Below, one piece after another: positions 10,549 to 20,525 of a DNA stretch of 64,000 nt. Made by a program: the position numbers and the translations under genes. Source of the stretch: Scilla litardierei (Eukaryota; Streptophyta; Magnoliopsida; Asparagales; Asparagaceae). Every line of letters starts with the position of its first letter. Within the stretch, counting starts at the first letter, position 1. Under the pieces are notes generated by a model. That model saw only the letters and a list, made by a program, of their open reading frames with translations, had not been told where the DNA came from and did no database searches. The stretch lies in the NCBI GenBank assembly GCA_030789695.1, contig CM061142.1, forward strand, positions 569,957,281-570,021,280. The letters are read 5' to 3'.

Positions 10549-12520
10549 AAATTTTTATGCTTTAAATAAACACGAATTCTGTCGACAGCGAGAGGACCGT
10601 ATAGATTTGCTTGAATAAATATTACCTCATATGACGGCAACGAAAATTTTTACACCCAAAACCCATTATATATATTAATTGCCCTCTTTATATTTTGATG
10701 TGTCACATCCTTTTTGCTCACCACCTATCGAGCATTTCTTTCAAGTGAATACTCACATTCTTATTCGTTTGACTCAATCTCGCTTAGCAAAGCCATGACA
10801 TTTTTGATCGAGTCATTTGAATAGGATTGTTTAGCATAAGCTTGGGAGAAAGCACTCTCATGCATCATTGCATGTGCATGTAGTTGCATTAGGATTTCAT
10901 GACATTCATTTCATCATTTTTTATTCACCTGCCTCATATTTATCGTTGTTCCTCATATTTTTCCTTTTATGATCACATTGAGGACAATGTGAAGTTTAAA
11001 CTTGGGGGAGTGCATTTCCATGCCATCTAGTTGCACTTTTACTTTATTTTTAGGGTTTTTTAAAAATTTTCAAAATTTTGCATCATCTTTTTGAATTTTC
11101 CATCTTATTTTCCTTTTATGTGTGTTCATGCATCATGTTGTGTGCTTGTTTTTCTTTTCTTTCCTCTCTTTTATTTTTTTATTTCTTTATTTTCCTTTCC
11201 CTTCTTCCACTAGATGAGTTTTGTATGATGATATCTCTTATTGCCTTACCAACCATCACGATGCTTATTATTCCATGCCATGCTACTTAGAGTATTCCAT
11301 AGTCTTGCTATTCACATGTGCTTGCAAATCTATTTCTTTTGATGATTCCTCTATATGAATGCATGATATTAATTGAAGCTGAATGTATTGATTAGTGTTT
11401 AGTATGCTTTTGTTGGAAATGCACCAAGATTCACGCATCATTAGTATATCTGAAGCATCAGTTTTATTTTCTTATTCACCTTCTATTGCATGCCTGATAT
11501 GGTTGTAAACTTTACTGCTTGACTTCACTATTTATTGAAATGATTGAGAATATACATGCTTACATATGAGTTTTAGTTGAAGTATTATTTTGTTGAACTG
11601 TTCGTGCACATCTTAGAGTGAACAGAGTGCTACATTATTTCTTTCTCCACAAATATCTTTTATTATCTACATGTCACTTGAGTTCACCTCCTAAAGCTAC
11701 TTATATCGCATCTATTTCCCAAAAATCCCTACAAAAAAAAAGGTTGCTCCAAAAAGTCCAAAAAGCCAAAAAGGAGCAAAAAATCAAAAATACAAATCAA
11801 ATTGCTCATACAAAAATCCAAGAAGAAAAATGAGAAACAAAGTCCAAAATAAAAAAAATATTTCTATATCTCATTATCGGAGCCACAAAAATGCTTGGGA
11901 AGACCAAGGCAAAAATCCCATTTTCCATTATTATATTCCTTTGGATGCGACGCCTCAAGCTAAGCTTGGGGGGGTGAATTCATTTGACCAAATGAGTGAG
12001 TATGACATTAGAGTGGAGACGTGCATGAATGGGAATATTCGATAATGCTTAGACTTTGCAAAATATATTAGATATGGAGATTTTCCATGATTTGAAATAA
12101 AAATGTGAATGCCATGACTCTTATTCTATTCTCTATTGCATGCTTGGTGTGTATCTTATATGCTTCATTTATAACTTTTAATTGAAAAGTGCATCGCCAA
12201 TGAATTGTATATTATATTCTATGAAATTCATGATGTGAATATGAGTTGATTGCATGAATTTAGGGAGTCTCTTCCTTTGTTCTTAAAAGCTTGCAAGTAC
12301 CACGTTTAAATAAGATATGAAATCCTTATAGCATGTGATTCGTATTTTCCGAGTTATCGTGATGTGTAGCTTATGGCTTGAGATCTGAGAGAATAATCTA
12401 GCGACCCCTTCCACCTAGTGTTCTTTCTTTTTTCATTTCATTTTCTTTGTTTTCATCTCCCGAGTTCGTCTCTCTACTTATCTTCCTCGAGGACGAGTAA
12501 GAGGTAAGCTTGGAGGATTT
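10549..12520 (+). other. Non-coding 3' internal region of X with three polypurine tracts
   Basis: About 2 kb rich in A/T with no supported gene. A motif reading TTGAGGACAATGTGAAG then CTTGGGGGAG lies at about 10978-11010; similar sequence follows the coding region of Athila-type elements. A second TAAGCTTGGGGGGG is at 11961-11974. The terminal tract GGTAAGCTTGGAGGATTT (12503-12520) abuts the 3' LTR and is the likely plus-strand primer. Small frames such as 11618-11833 are Lys/Gln-rich low-complexity translations. Confidence 0.7.
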
Positions 12521-13460
12521 TGATCACTCCATATTTTACACCCTTTTTCTGCATGTTTGCATGCCACTTTGATCACTCATATCGCGTTTTTTCACGATTA
12601 TTCGAAAATATTGCGATGCTTTTCACGATTTCTTGTTTTTGTCGTATTTCAGGAGATATGGAGCGATTTGGAGTGATTTTGAGATCAAGAGGATTTGCAT
12701 CCACTTTGGAGTGTTGCCCACGGCTCATTTGCAGACTTATCGGCGATGGAGGATGAGTGGACGAAGAAGGAACTTCATAGGAGCGACGAGGAGGAGAAAA
12801 GGAGAATATTGGGCATTTACCGCATGCCACTCGGCCGAGTGAAGCACACACTCGGCCGAGCAAGAAAGCCCACTCGGCAGACCAGAACGGATACATGCAC
12901 AATGTTTTTCAGTGTATACTCGGCCGAATGACAAAGTCCTACTCGGCCGAGTGAGGAAGCTCACTCGCCCGAGTACGTCAGGGAAATTTTCCAGAGAAGA
13001 GGCCGAATCTACTGCGATTCCCAGAGACCCGTCGATGGCCTACTCGGCCGAGTACACCTTACCACTCGGCCGAATGATGAAAGCTACTCGGGCGAGCCAC
13101 CCTCGGAGACAGACCCCTGAGGACCTCGAAGTTACTGTTTTTCTATAGGGTCTGTCACTCGGCCGAGTAGATAAGTCCACTCGGCCGAGTAGAGAATCCC
13201 ACTCGGCCGAGTGACGCTGATGACACACACGCCCAGATTTTCAGATAGCCTTTCACTATTTTGAAATCTGCTATCATTCTAGCAATCAAAGTATTTTTCT
13301 CATATTATTTATGGATATTAGACTTCATGACGGTTCCAACGCCGCCAAGAACGCGCCAATCGGAGGTCGGATGAAATCTGGAGAATTTCTGCAAGTTGAC
13401 GCTGCAGTGCTGGAATTTCCACTCGGCCGAGTCAGATTGCCACTCGGCCCGAGTGGCGGC
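12521..13460 (+). mobile_element. 3' LTR of element X, first part
   Basis: It begins TGATCACTCC right after the polypurine tract and matches 8192-9130 almost base for base. It is cut at 13460 by element Z. The last five bases, GCGGC, are repeated at 25289-25293 where the LTR continues. The uninterrupted sequence is seen in the 5' LTR near 9120-9140, which confirms the insertion point. Confidence 0.92.
12834..13455. repeat. U3 array of CTCGGCCGAG palindromes, X 3' LTR
   Basis: Same organisation as 8506-9127, with fewer degenerate motifs (for example intact CTCGGCCGAG near 13158, 13180 and 13201 where the 5' LTR has variants). It is cut off from its TATA box by the 11.8-kb Z insertion. Confidence 0.9.
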
Positions 13461-13825
13461 TGGTCGCGCCCCGGATACACGTCCCGAGGCGACGGTTGTA
13501 GTTTTACTGCAAGTGCACGGTGTAGCAGCGAGCGGGTTATCGAACACAGGGAGGACGAATGACCGTGCTTCTTCCAATCAACCTGGCTATTTAAGAAGAG
13601 GGAAATTTGCCTTTGGCGATCCTGTCACAATCGTCAGACAAAGTACGGAAGTATCAAATCAAATAAAGAACGTCTAGGGAATGGGGAATTCCCGCTACTC
13701 ACCGTATCTCGTCAATGTGGTTCGTCGGTATCAAAATTGCTAGAATAAGGTTTTGGATGAACTAGTCGCAACTGAATGTAGAACCAAGCTCACGCTCTCG
13801 CGCTGTTGCCGGTCTATAGCTATCC

Positions 13826-14128
13826 TAGGTTTGGATCCAATCTCTTACAAACCCTAGCCTAGGTAAGCTAGCATTAGGATCAACATCATCGTTCAATCAC
13901 GCACCGAGCCCAATCTCTTGCAAACTCAGCCCACGACCTAGATTGGGATAGTTACTACCCGTCCAATCTCTTGCAAACAGGTATTGGCACGGAATTGGAA
14001 CCGGAAACCCTAGCATCGGTCCAATCTCTTGCAAACCGATACTACGAAAATTCGATTCCACCCCAATTCGGATTTCTAGGGTTTCCTATCGAATTGGGAT
14101 CCAATCTCTTGCAAATCCCAATCGATGT
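13826..14128 (-). repeat. Constant-loop hairpin array, Z 3' LTR
   Basis: Five copies of the 14-mer CCAATCTCTTGCAA (sense strand TTGCAAGAGATTGG) at 13837 (one mismatch), 13910, 13963, 14021 and 14101. Each is flanked by arms complementary to each other but different between copies: ATCGGT/ACCGAT around 14021 (extended by TAG/CTA), ATTGGGAT/ATCCCAAT around 14101 (extended by ATCG/CGAT with one bulged base), and CCGAG/CTCAG around 13910, whose counterpart in the other LTR keeps the CTCGG arm. It lies downstream of the TATA box, so it should be in the RNA. Confidence 0.88.
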
Positions 14129-14514
14129 GAATTCCTAGCCATCCGTAGTAAATTGATCCCAATCTAATCCCTAATAGCAATTCTAGCAAAATTTCTACCA
14201 ATTCATCACAAATATGAAATTGGGCTTGTAGGGTTCATCCCCACGCCCCAAGACGTGGCGACTACTCACAATTCATAGCGCAAACACAAAAATAATCAAT
14301 GAAATAAGCAATAGAATTCATCACAATATTGAGATATGCAATAAAAATAGAATTTTTAGAGAAGAGAGAGGCAAACCAATGGAGTTCTTCAATTAATCCA
14401 ACAAAAATCCACTTTTTGCCTCCTCTCCAATCACAAGAATAAAGCTAAAAAGTAAAACTAAAAAGCTGCAAAAAAATCTAAGAAGAAGCTCTCAAAACTA
14501 GGGTAAAAACAGGG

Positions 14515-14522
14515 GTTAAATA
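14515..14522 (-). promoter_or_regulatory. TATA-like box of the Z 3' LTR
   Basis: The minus strand reads TATTTAAC, about 85 bp downstream of the last palindrome. The same box is in the other LTR at about 24520-24527. Confidence 0.55.
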
Positions 14523-14605
14523 CCCCCCAAAATCGTCCAAAAACTGTGACCAAAATACCCCTGCGCAGCCTGTTTTCCGCAATTTTCGCTACAGGCAGCG
14601 CGTCG

Positions 14606-14989
14606 CACTCGGCCGAGTGACAAAAGTCGCTCGGCCGAGTGAGAAACCCTGTAATTTTCCAGTAAGTCTTGATCTTCAGGGGTCTCAACTTCGGGGGCGG
14701 CTCGGCCGAGTGAGTTGTCGTCACTCGGCCGATGGCTTCTTGGTACTCGGGCGGTCGGGATTATCCACTCGGCCGAGTGGGTCTTCTGAAGCTCAGGCAG
14801 CCGAAAGACAGTAACTTGGCGATTTTTGAATAGCTTCGTCTGGGCGCCACTCGGGCGGACGGGGTCTCGTCACTCGGCCGATGTGGTCTCCGCCGCTCGG
14901 CCGAGTGCACATATGAATCGTGTCTGATCTGGTCGGCCGAGCGGTGTCTCGCTGGTCGGCCGAGTGACTCCTTCACTCGGCCGAGTGGG
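14606..14989. repeat. U3 array of CTCGGCCGAG palindromes, Z 3' LTR
   Basis: About a dozen ACTCGGCCGAGTG-like sites, many intact and several one base off (CTCGGCCGATG, CTCGGGCGG). They fall in groups about 20-25 bp apart. Same core motif as element X. Confidence 0.9.
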
Positions 14990-15283
14990 ACACTAAAAAT
15001 GCCCAGATTGCTTGTTTTGGCCTCCTCGTCGCTCCTGCGATGTCCGTTCTTCTTCCGCTCCTCTCCAACAGCAAAAATACCCCTCGGGGAGATCGTCGGT
15101 GACCCTCTGGAGTAAGCGCATCTCGAGATCACTCCAAATCGCGCCAAATCACCTGAAATGCGACAAAAACAACAAATCATGAAAAGCATCGCAATATCGT
15201 CGATATATCGTGAAAAACATGATTTGGGCGATCTAAATGGCATGCAAACATGCGGTAAAAAGGTGTAAAATAAGGAGTGATCA

Positions 15284-17222
15284 AAATCCCCCAAGCTTGC
15301 CTCTTACTCGTCCTCGATGAAGATAAGTAAAAGGCGAACCCGGTGGATTCGGAAAACGAAAACGGCGAAAAAAATGAAAAAATGAAAAACGGAGAAGAAT
15401 GAAAAACGAAATAAAAATAAAAATAAAGAAGAAAGAAAGAAGCGAAGAGGTAGGCTGCTAGATCATTTCCTCAGGACGTGGGTTCCGCTTACTCATATAG
15501 CATGCACTGAGTGAAAAATACATGTCAAAGAATTTTATTTTGATATCATAGTATAATAGCGCAAATAGAAATAGAAAACCCACGAACAAACGATATAATC
15601 ATGAAAAACGGAATAATCTTATAATTAACATCGTCTGAATTATTTAAAGCGGTATACAAATCACAGATCACACACTTTTCAATTGAATGCTTTCTGTCAG
15701 GAGTATAAGAGTATCACACAATAGAATAGAGAGAATAGAAAAGTATGGATTTCATGAAATGAGTGCTAGGCTTAGATTTCTGGACTTCGTAAAGCTAGAA
15801 ACAATCTCACCGAGTATAGAATATTACTTAGCCTAGGTTGTCGTGCAACGTCAAGTAGTCACTCTCTCACACATCAATGGATCCCCTCCCCCAAGCTTAT
15901 CTATAAGCGTGGTGGCATAAAAAAATATTTACATCCCCATTTTTAGAAAGCTCCAAAAGCAATGAAAAGAGAAGAGAAAGAAAGAAAGTGAGATGGGATC
16001 TTTTATTGAGGATTTTTCCTCTTTTTTTATTCTCTTTTTTTTGATGCAATAGCATATATACACAACGATCCCAACTCAAAGAGAGATAATGATATACAAG
16101 AACATTTTCTCTTTTTTTAGAGAATAAGAAATTTGGAGCTAGGAATTACTAGCGGGGGAAATGCCATATAATAGAATCGCTAAGGGGAGATTCACCAATG
16201 ATTTTAAAAGTAGAGAAATGATGTTCAAGATTTGTGGATAAAGAAATAAATATATCCATCGGTTCACTCTATAAGACATGCACGACAACTTCAGCAGGGT
16301 AATCTAATCTACTCAGTTTCGATCACAAAAAAGCTAACTAATCCAGATTTATCATAGCTAATCATCATTCAATCATCCTGAAGTGAAACGTACAATTCAT
16401 GCATATAGAAGTGATATAGGAAAAGAAATCAGTACTCCAGATATAAGCATTCAATGCGTGAATCTTGGTGTGTTTTCTGTGACAGCATACATATGAATAT
16501 TCAGACTTAGCTAATAATAAAATTTCATCCATTTTCATGTGGAAAAAAGTGTGGGTTACTATCTCTAGATGCAAGGCAAGTCATAGCATATAATATCAGA
16601 AATAAAGTCTAATACATGACAAATATAGCATGCAAATAGAGTAAGCTAACTCCACGTCATCATCATCACAGAAAAGTCATCTCTAGCATGAGATGAAAAA
16701 GAAAGAAATAAAGATAAAGGGAAAATAAAACTATTTACAATGCGGCATGCAGAAAAATAAGAAAAACGTGATGCATGGTAAAATGAGAAAAAATGATGAA
16801 AATAAGTGCAAAAGCGGCAAATGGCGTGAAAAACTAAAAACAAAGGTGGCAAATCGAAAAAGAACGTGAGAACTCACTCCCCCAAGCTAAATGGCACAGT
16901 GTCCTCAATGTGCAAAGTGGGGCACACCGAGAGACAAGTAATGGGAGGGGAAAGTGAGGGTGCATGCATGATGGAAAAAAGAAAATAAAAATAAAGAAAT
17001 GAAAAATATGATGTGGACATGATGCATGCAAATATAGGAGTGATACAGATAGATAGATGTGGCACCAAAAACTCTCCCTCTCTCCCAAAAAAGATATATA
17101 AAAATACGATCGGAATGAGAATCCCAAAATAAGTGAGGGGAGGGGGGGTGGACAAAAATGCGACAGGACCCAGCAGAAACGGGCAGCACAACGGCAAAAA
17201 TAATCGACGACATCAAGGGTGC
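15284..17222 (-). other. Non-coding 3' region of Z with repeated polypurine tracts
   Basis: No gene is supported; the region is A/G-rich on the plus strand. On the minus strand, AAGCTTGGGGGATTTT (15284-15299) directly precedes the LTR and is the likely plus-strand primer. Related tracts lie near 15889-15900 (AAGCTTGGGGG) and 16878-16892 (TTAGCTTGGGGGAG). The last is preceded by CATTGAGGACACTGTG, matching the motif in X. Frames at 15897-17373 are translations of this low-complexity sequence. Confidence 0.7.
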
Positions 17223-19304
17223 CTAAGAAGGTGGTGCTGCGCCGTCTCCGTCCTGAGGCGGAAGTGGGGGTGGCTGGACAGGCTGCTGAGCGGGTGTGGG
17301 CGTGGAAGTGGGAGCAGGCTGAGTGCGTGTGGAAGTGTGGGTGGGAACCTGCTGGGTGGGCGGGGGTACGCATGGGAGACGCTCCAGGACCTGGGTAAGA
17401 CAGTAGTGAATCTGCGGGAGCAGGTCGAAGCGGTGAGCCATATCGGTGACGGTGGCGGACAGGGTTCGAAGGTCGCCTCTGAGGCCACTCACCGCCCCCT
17501 CTAGAGCACGAATGCTCTGAAGTACAGTGTCAGGGGGAGGTGGTGTAGAGGGACGCACCGGTCGGGGCTGTGCAGGGCGGGGCTGGCGTACTCGGGTCGT
17601 GTAGGTGATGGGCTTAGCAGGGAAGGGAACGAAAGGTGCTGTGCTCGTGAATGTGGGCCTGGCCTCAGTGTGAGGCCGGGGCACCGGCTGGTGAGAAGTG
17701 GAGGCAGCAGCAACGAAAGAAGAGTGCAAAAGAGGCAGCGAGGCGGCCGGGGAGGTCGGTGGCACAGAAGTGTGGACAGACGCCACGACACTCTCGGAAA
17801 ATACAGCAGCAGTGGAAACAGAGGGCTCTCCGCACTCAACTAGGGTCGGCGGGCGCTCGGGTGGGGCTGAAGAAACAGGCTCGGCAGACAGAGGGCCAGT
17901 GGTGGTGGTGACAGGCGTGGAAGCAGCGGAAGTGGGCTCAGCTAAGGTATTCCAGACACTGACAGAGGTGTGGATAGAGGTGTCAAGAGCATCGGAAACA
18001 TCGGGGATAGGCTGAGGGGCCACGGGGTCAACAGGGGCAGCAGGCTCGGCAGGTGCAACAGGGTCTGTGGGGGCAACGTGGGCAGCGTGGGCCTGCTCGG
18101 CCTCCTCGGCCTCGAGCACGTAAGCAGCGGGGATGAGGACATCCATCGCAGGGAGCCAGTCCACATGGGCTGGTGCAATCTGAGTCCGATCTGGGCTCGG
18201 AAGAATCATGTAATCGGCAGCGTAAGGGCCGTGCAACCAGACCCAGTGACGCTCACCGTGCGGACGAAGCATCTTCATCCGGGCCATAACATCAATCGAC
18301 AGAGAAGTGGGGCCTGGTGCTCGTCGCAGGTTGTCAGGGAAGTCCTCGCCGGTCATAAGAGCAAGCAAGGTGATCAGGCCGTCGCAGCATATCGGTGAGC
18401 GAGCGCCCACCGATACAATGAAGCGGTCCAAAAACCAAGCCGCGACATCAATCACGACGGCGGGGACAAGCTCATCGCCATCCCTAGATAGAGCTCTGGG
18501 CCGTGTCATCGCGTAGAGCATGTAGAGCTCTGGCGTAGACATCGTGCCCGGCTCATATCTGGCCAAAAAGGTCGTCGCCATAAGGCGCTGAGCCATACGA
18601 AGGTAGGGATGGACAATGGCCGAGGCCTTGGCCCTACTAGGGTCAAAGGCAGCGTGAAGACCCGTAATCCGGGCCCAGAAGGCACCGACGTCGAATGAAG
18701 GCGGTGGGATATGGGTGGGGGCGTAACCTCGATCGGCCCCGGGGACATCGGGCCACGAGAAAAATGCTCTCATCATACCGAGAGTGACCTGGCACTCCCG
18801 GTCCATGAACCGAAACGAGCATCCCTCGTCGGTCCGGGCGATCGAACTAAGTACCTCAAGTGTCGGGCGGATAAACGTGTCCGCCGACACCTGCAAGAAA
18901 TCTCGCCAGCCCACGTTGTCGTACAACGTGAGCATCCCCTCTAGTACCCCCAGGCGTCCTAGGTCGGCAAGGTGTGCAAACCTGGAGGGTACGATCGAGC
19001 GCTGGGAGATACGCTCGAAAGCGACGCGGTGTGCGTCGTTCCGGAACGTGATCCCCAGTGGCCCGATAAGTGGAGCCGGAGGTGGTGGCTGTGGAGCGGC
19101 AGTGAGCGACTGTGCGGGGTGTGCGGGCTGTGCGGGCTCTGCAGGCTGTGCGGGGTGTGCGGGGCCTGCAGGCTGTGCTGAGTGGACGGAGTGTGTGGGA
19201 GAAGGCGGAGGAGAGTCCTCCAACTCGTGGGAGGGGCCGACATCATCCGACCGCTTCCGCTTGGCGGAAGCTCTCTTCGACCGCGGCCGTGTCCGGGGCG
19301 GCAT
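17223..19304 (-). CDS. ATHILA ORF-1-type protein, 693 aa, second ORF of Z
   Basis: An uninterrupted 693-codon frame in the position after pol where Athila-lineage elements carry an extra, often env-like, ORF. Residues 1-20 are basic (PRTRPRSKRASAKRKRS) and look like a nuclear-localisation signal. Residues about 30-80 are Pro/Ala/Gln repeats. Residues about 85-390 resemble the plant ATHILA ORF-1 family, with features such as FERISQRSIVPSRFAHLADL, NVGWRDFLQ, PTLEVLSSI, and WFLDRFIVSVGA with GLITLLALMTG. The rest is a long Pro/Ser/Thr-rich tail. No convincing signal peptide or membrane segment is seen, so an envelope role is not supported. The function of this family is not established. An internal promoter-like block (19850-20201) lies about 550 bp upstream of its start. 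Confidence 0.75.
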   Translation of the reverse strand: MPPRTRPRSKRASAKRKRSDDVGPSHELEDSPPPSPTHSVHSAQPAGPAHPAQPAEPAQPAHPAQSLTAAPQPPPPAPLIGPLGITFRNDAHRVAFERISQRSIVPSRFAHLADLGRLGVLEGMLTLYDNVGWRDFLQVSADTFIRPTLEVLSSIARTDEGCSFRFMDRECQVTLGMMRAFFSWPDVPGADRGYAPTHIPPPSFDVGAFWARITGLHAAFDPSRAKASAIVHPYLRMAQRLMATTFLARYEPGTMSTPELYMLYAMTRPRALSRDGDELVPAVVIDVAAWFLDRFIVSVGARSPICCDGLITLLALMTGEDFPDNLRRAPGPTSLSIDVMARMKMLRPHGERHWVWLHGPYAADYMILPSPDRTQIAPAHVDWLPAMDVLIPAAYVLEAEEAEQAHAAHVAPTDPVAPAEPAAPVDPVAPQPIPDVSDALDTSIHTSVSVWNTLAEPTSAASTPVTTTTGPLSAEPVSSAPPERPPTLVECGEPSVSTAAVFSESVVASVHTSVPPTSPAASLPLLHSSFVAAASTSHQPVPRPHTEARPTFTSTAPFVPFPAKPITYTTRVRQPRPAQPRPVRPSTPPPPDTVLQSIRALEGAVSGLRGDLRTLSATVTDMAHRFDLLPQIHYCLTQVLERLPCVPPPTQQVPTHTSTRTQPAPTSTPTPAQQPVQPPPLPPQDGDGAAPPS

Positions 19305-19849
19305 ATCGGCCCCGAGCGCGCGCCGAAAAACGTGAAAAGTGCGGCGTGTGCAAAATAAAGGAAAGAGTATACCCTGACATGCCGCGAGTGCTAAGAAATG
19401 GAAGCGTGCGAAGACAGCGCCTCCGCGAAGCCCAAATCAGTCCCGAGGAGCTCCACTGGGCTCCCCTAAGCTCCCAAAAACAACCTGCGCATGAAATGGA
19501 GATATCAGCGGGTAATATTCAAAACGTATGGAGCATTAGGGGTATAATAGATAGATATAGAAATCAATTTGGGTTTGGGGTTCGTTTAACACGTGGATCC
19601 TCGAAAAATACACAAAAAGAGGAGAAAAAGGCGAAATAGGCGATACCGGAGGTGGCCGGAGTGGTGGCCGGCGGCGGCGACTCGGGCGAGGCGCGGCGGG
19701 GCTCGGCCGGCGGTGGCTGGCCGAGCGGCGGCGCGAGGTGGCCGGTCGGGCGAGTGGGGGGCGCGAGTAAGGGGAATCGGGCGAGGGAGCTGAACAGTCG
19801 GGGGCGATTGGGTTTTTTGCGTTTCGAAAAACGTGCCCCCCCTCGGCCC

Positions 19850-20201
19850 CTTATATAGTAAAAGTTACGACTCGGCCGAGTGACTAGGTCACTCGGCCGA
19901 GTGAGATCAATGGAAAATTCCTCCCCGCTTACGCTTCGGCCGAGTGGCCTTGCCAGCCTCGGCCGAGTGGAGTAAGTCCATTCGGCCGAGTGGCTCAAGC
20001 TACTCGGCAAGACTCGCCCTAGGAGCGTATCCGTTTTACTCGGCCGAGTGAATATATATACTCGGCCGAGTAGCAGTTATACTGAAATCAGGAAAATAAA
20101 CAGAGAGTTGGGTACAGCAGACTTCCCTCGTTCGTGAGCGACTCGGCCGGACGAACTTGTGTACTCGGCCGAGCGACTAGTATACTCGGCCGAGTGAGCC
20201 T
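19850..20201 (-). promoter_or_regulatory. Internal promoter-like block of Z: palindrome array plus TATA
   Basis: About ten CTCGGCCGAG palindromes (for example near 19871, 19892, 19937, 19959, 19979, 20039, 20061, 20139, 20163 and 20184) are followed on the minus strand by CTATATAAGG (19850-19859), a CT-rich leader, a possible splice acceptor (ATGCGCAG, about 19485-19492) and the 693-codon ORF. The design copies the U3-TATA-leader order of the LTR but lies inside the element, between protease and the second ORF. Confidence 0.7.
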
Positions 20202-20454
20202 TGTGTGCTGCTGTTTGTCTTCGTTTGGGCTCTAAACTCCGTCTTTCTTCCTCCAGTCGATTTTGTCTTCCTCCTAAGCATCGAGCGTCTTCCTGGGGCG
20301 CTCCATATCACCTCGTTCATCCTCCTCATGATGGATTTACCTATCTCCTCTCCTGTCAAGAAAAATAGGACCCGTTATCACAAAATTTTTGGGCGAACGA
20401 CTCAAAACACTAAAAAATTCTAAAAACAAAAATAAAAGAAAAATGAAAATAATG

Positions 20455-20525
20455 CAATAACCGACGGGTTGCCTCCCGACAAGCGCTCGTTTTAGGTCGT
20501 GAGCTCGACCCCCTATGATTTTCAA
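20455..20525 (-). other. Post-pol motif of Z next to protease: probable pol deletion point
   Basis: On the minus strand the sequence runs TCGAGCTCACGACCTAAAAC, then GAGCGCTTGTCGGGAGGCAA. From memory, a block of this kind follows the end of pol in Athila-type elements. Here it lies about 30 bp after the end of the protease frame, which implies that RT, RNase H and integrase (normally about 3 kb) are missing. Confidence 0.6.

Larger units (their letters stand above)
13461..15283 (-). mobile_element. 3' LTR of element Z
   Basis: 1823 bp. On the minus strand it runs from TGATCACTCC (15283) to GGGGCGCGACCA (13461). It holds a CTCGGCCGAG array (14606-14989), a TATA box (14515-14522) and, in the transcribed part, the constant-loop hairpin array (13826-14128). 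The first 150 bp resemble the start of the X LTR, so X and Z are related families. Confidence 0.92.

Noticed and set aside
17970..19335. Plus-strand frames of 142, 183 and 175 codons
   Set aside because: They overlap the 693-codon minus-strand ORF and show no domain; they are shadows of its GC-rich sequence.
19850..20201. A nested LTR inside Z
   Set aside because: No LTR ends, primer site or target duplication were seen around it, and it leads directly into the ORF; it is treated as an internal promoter-like block.
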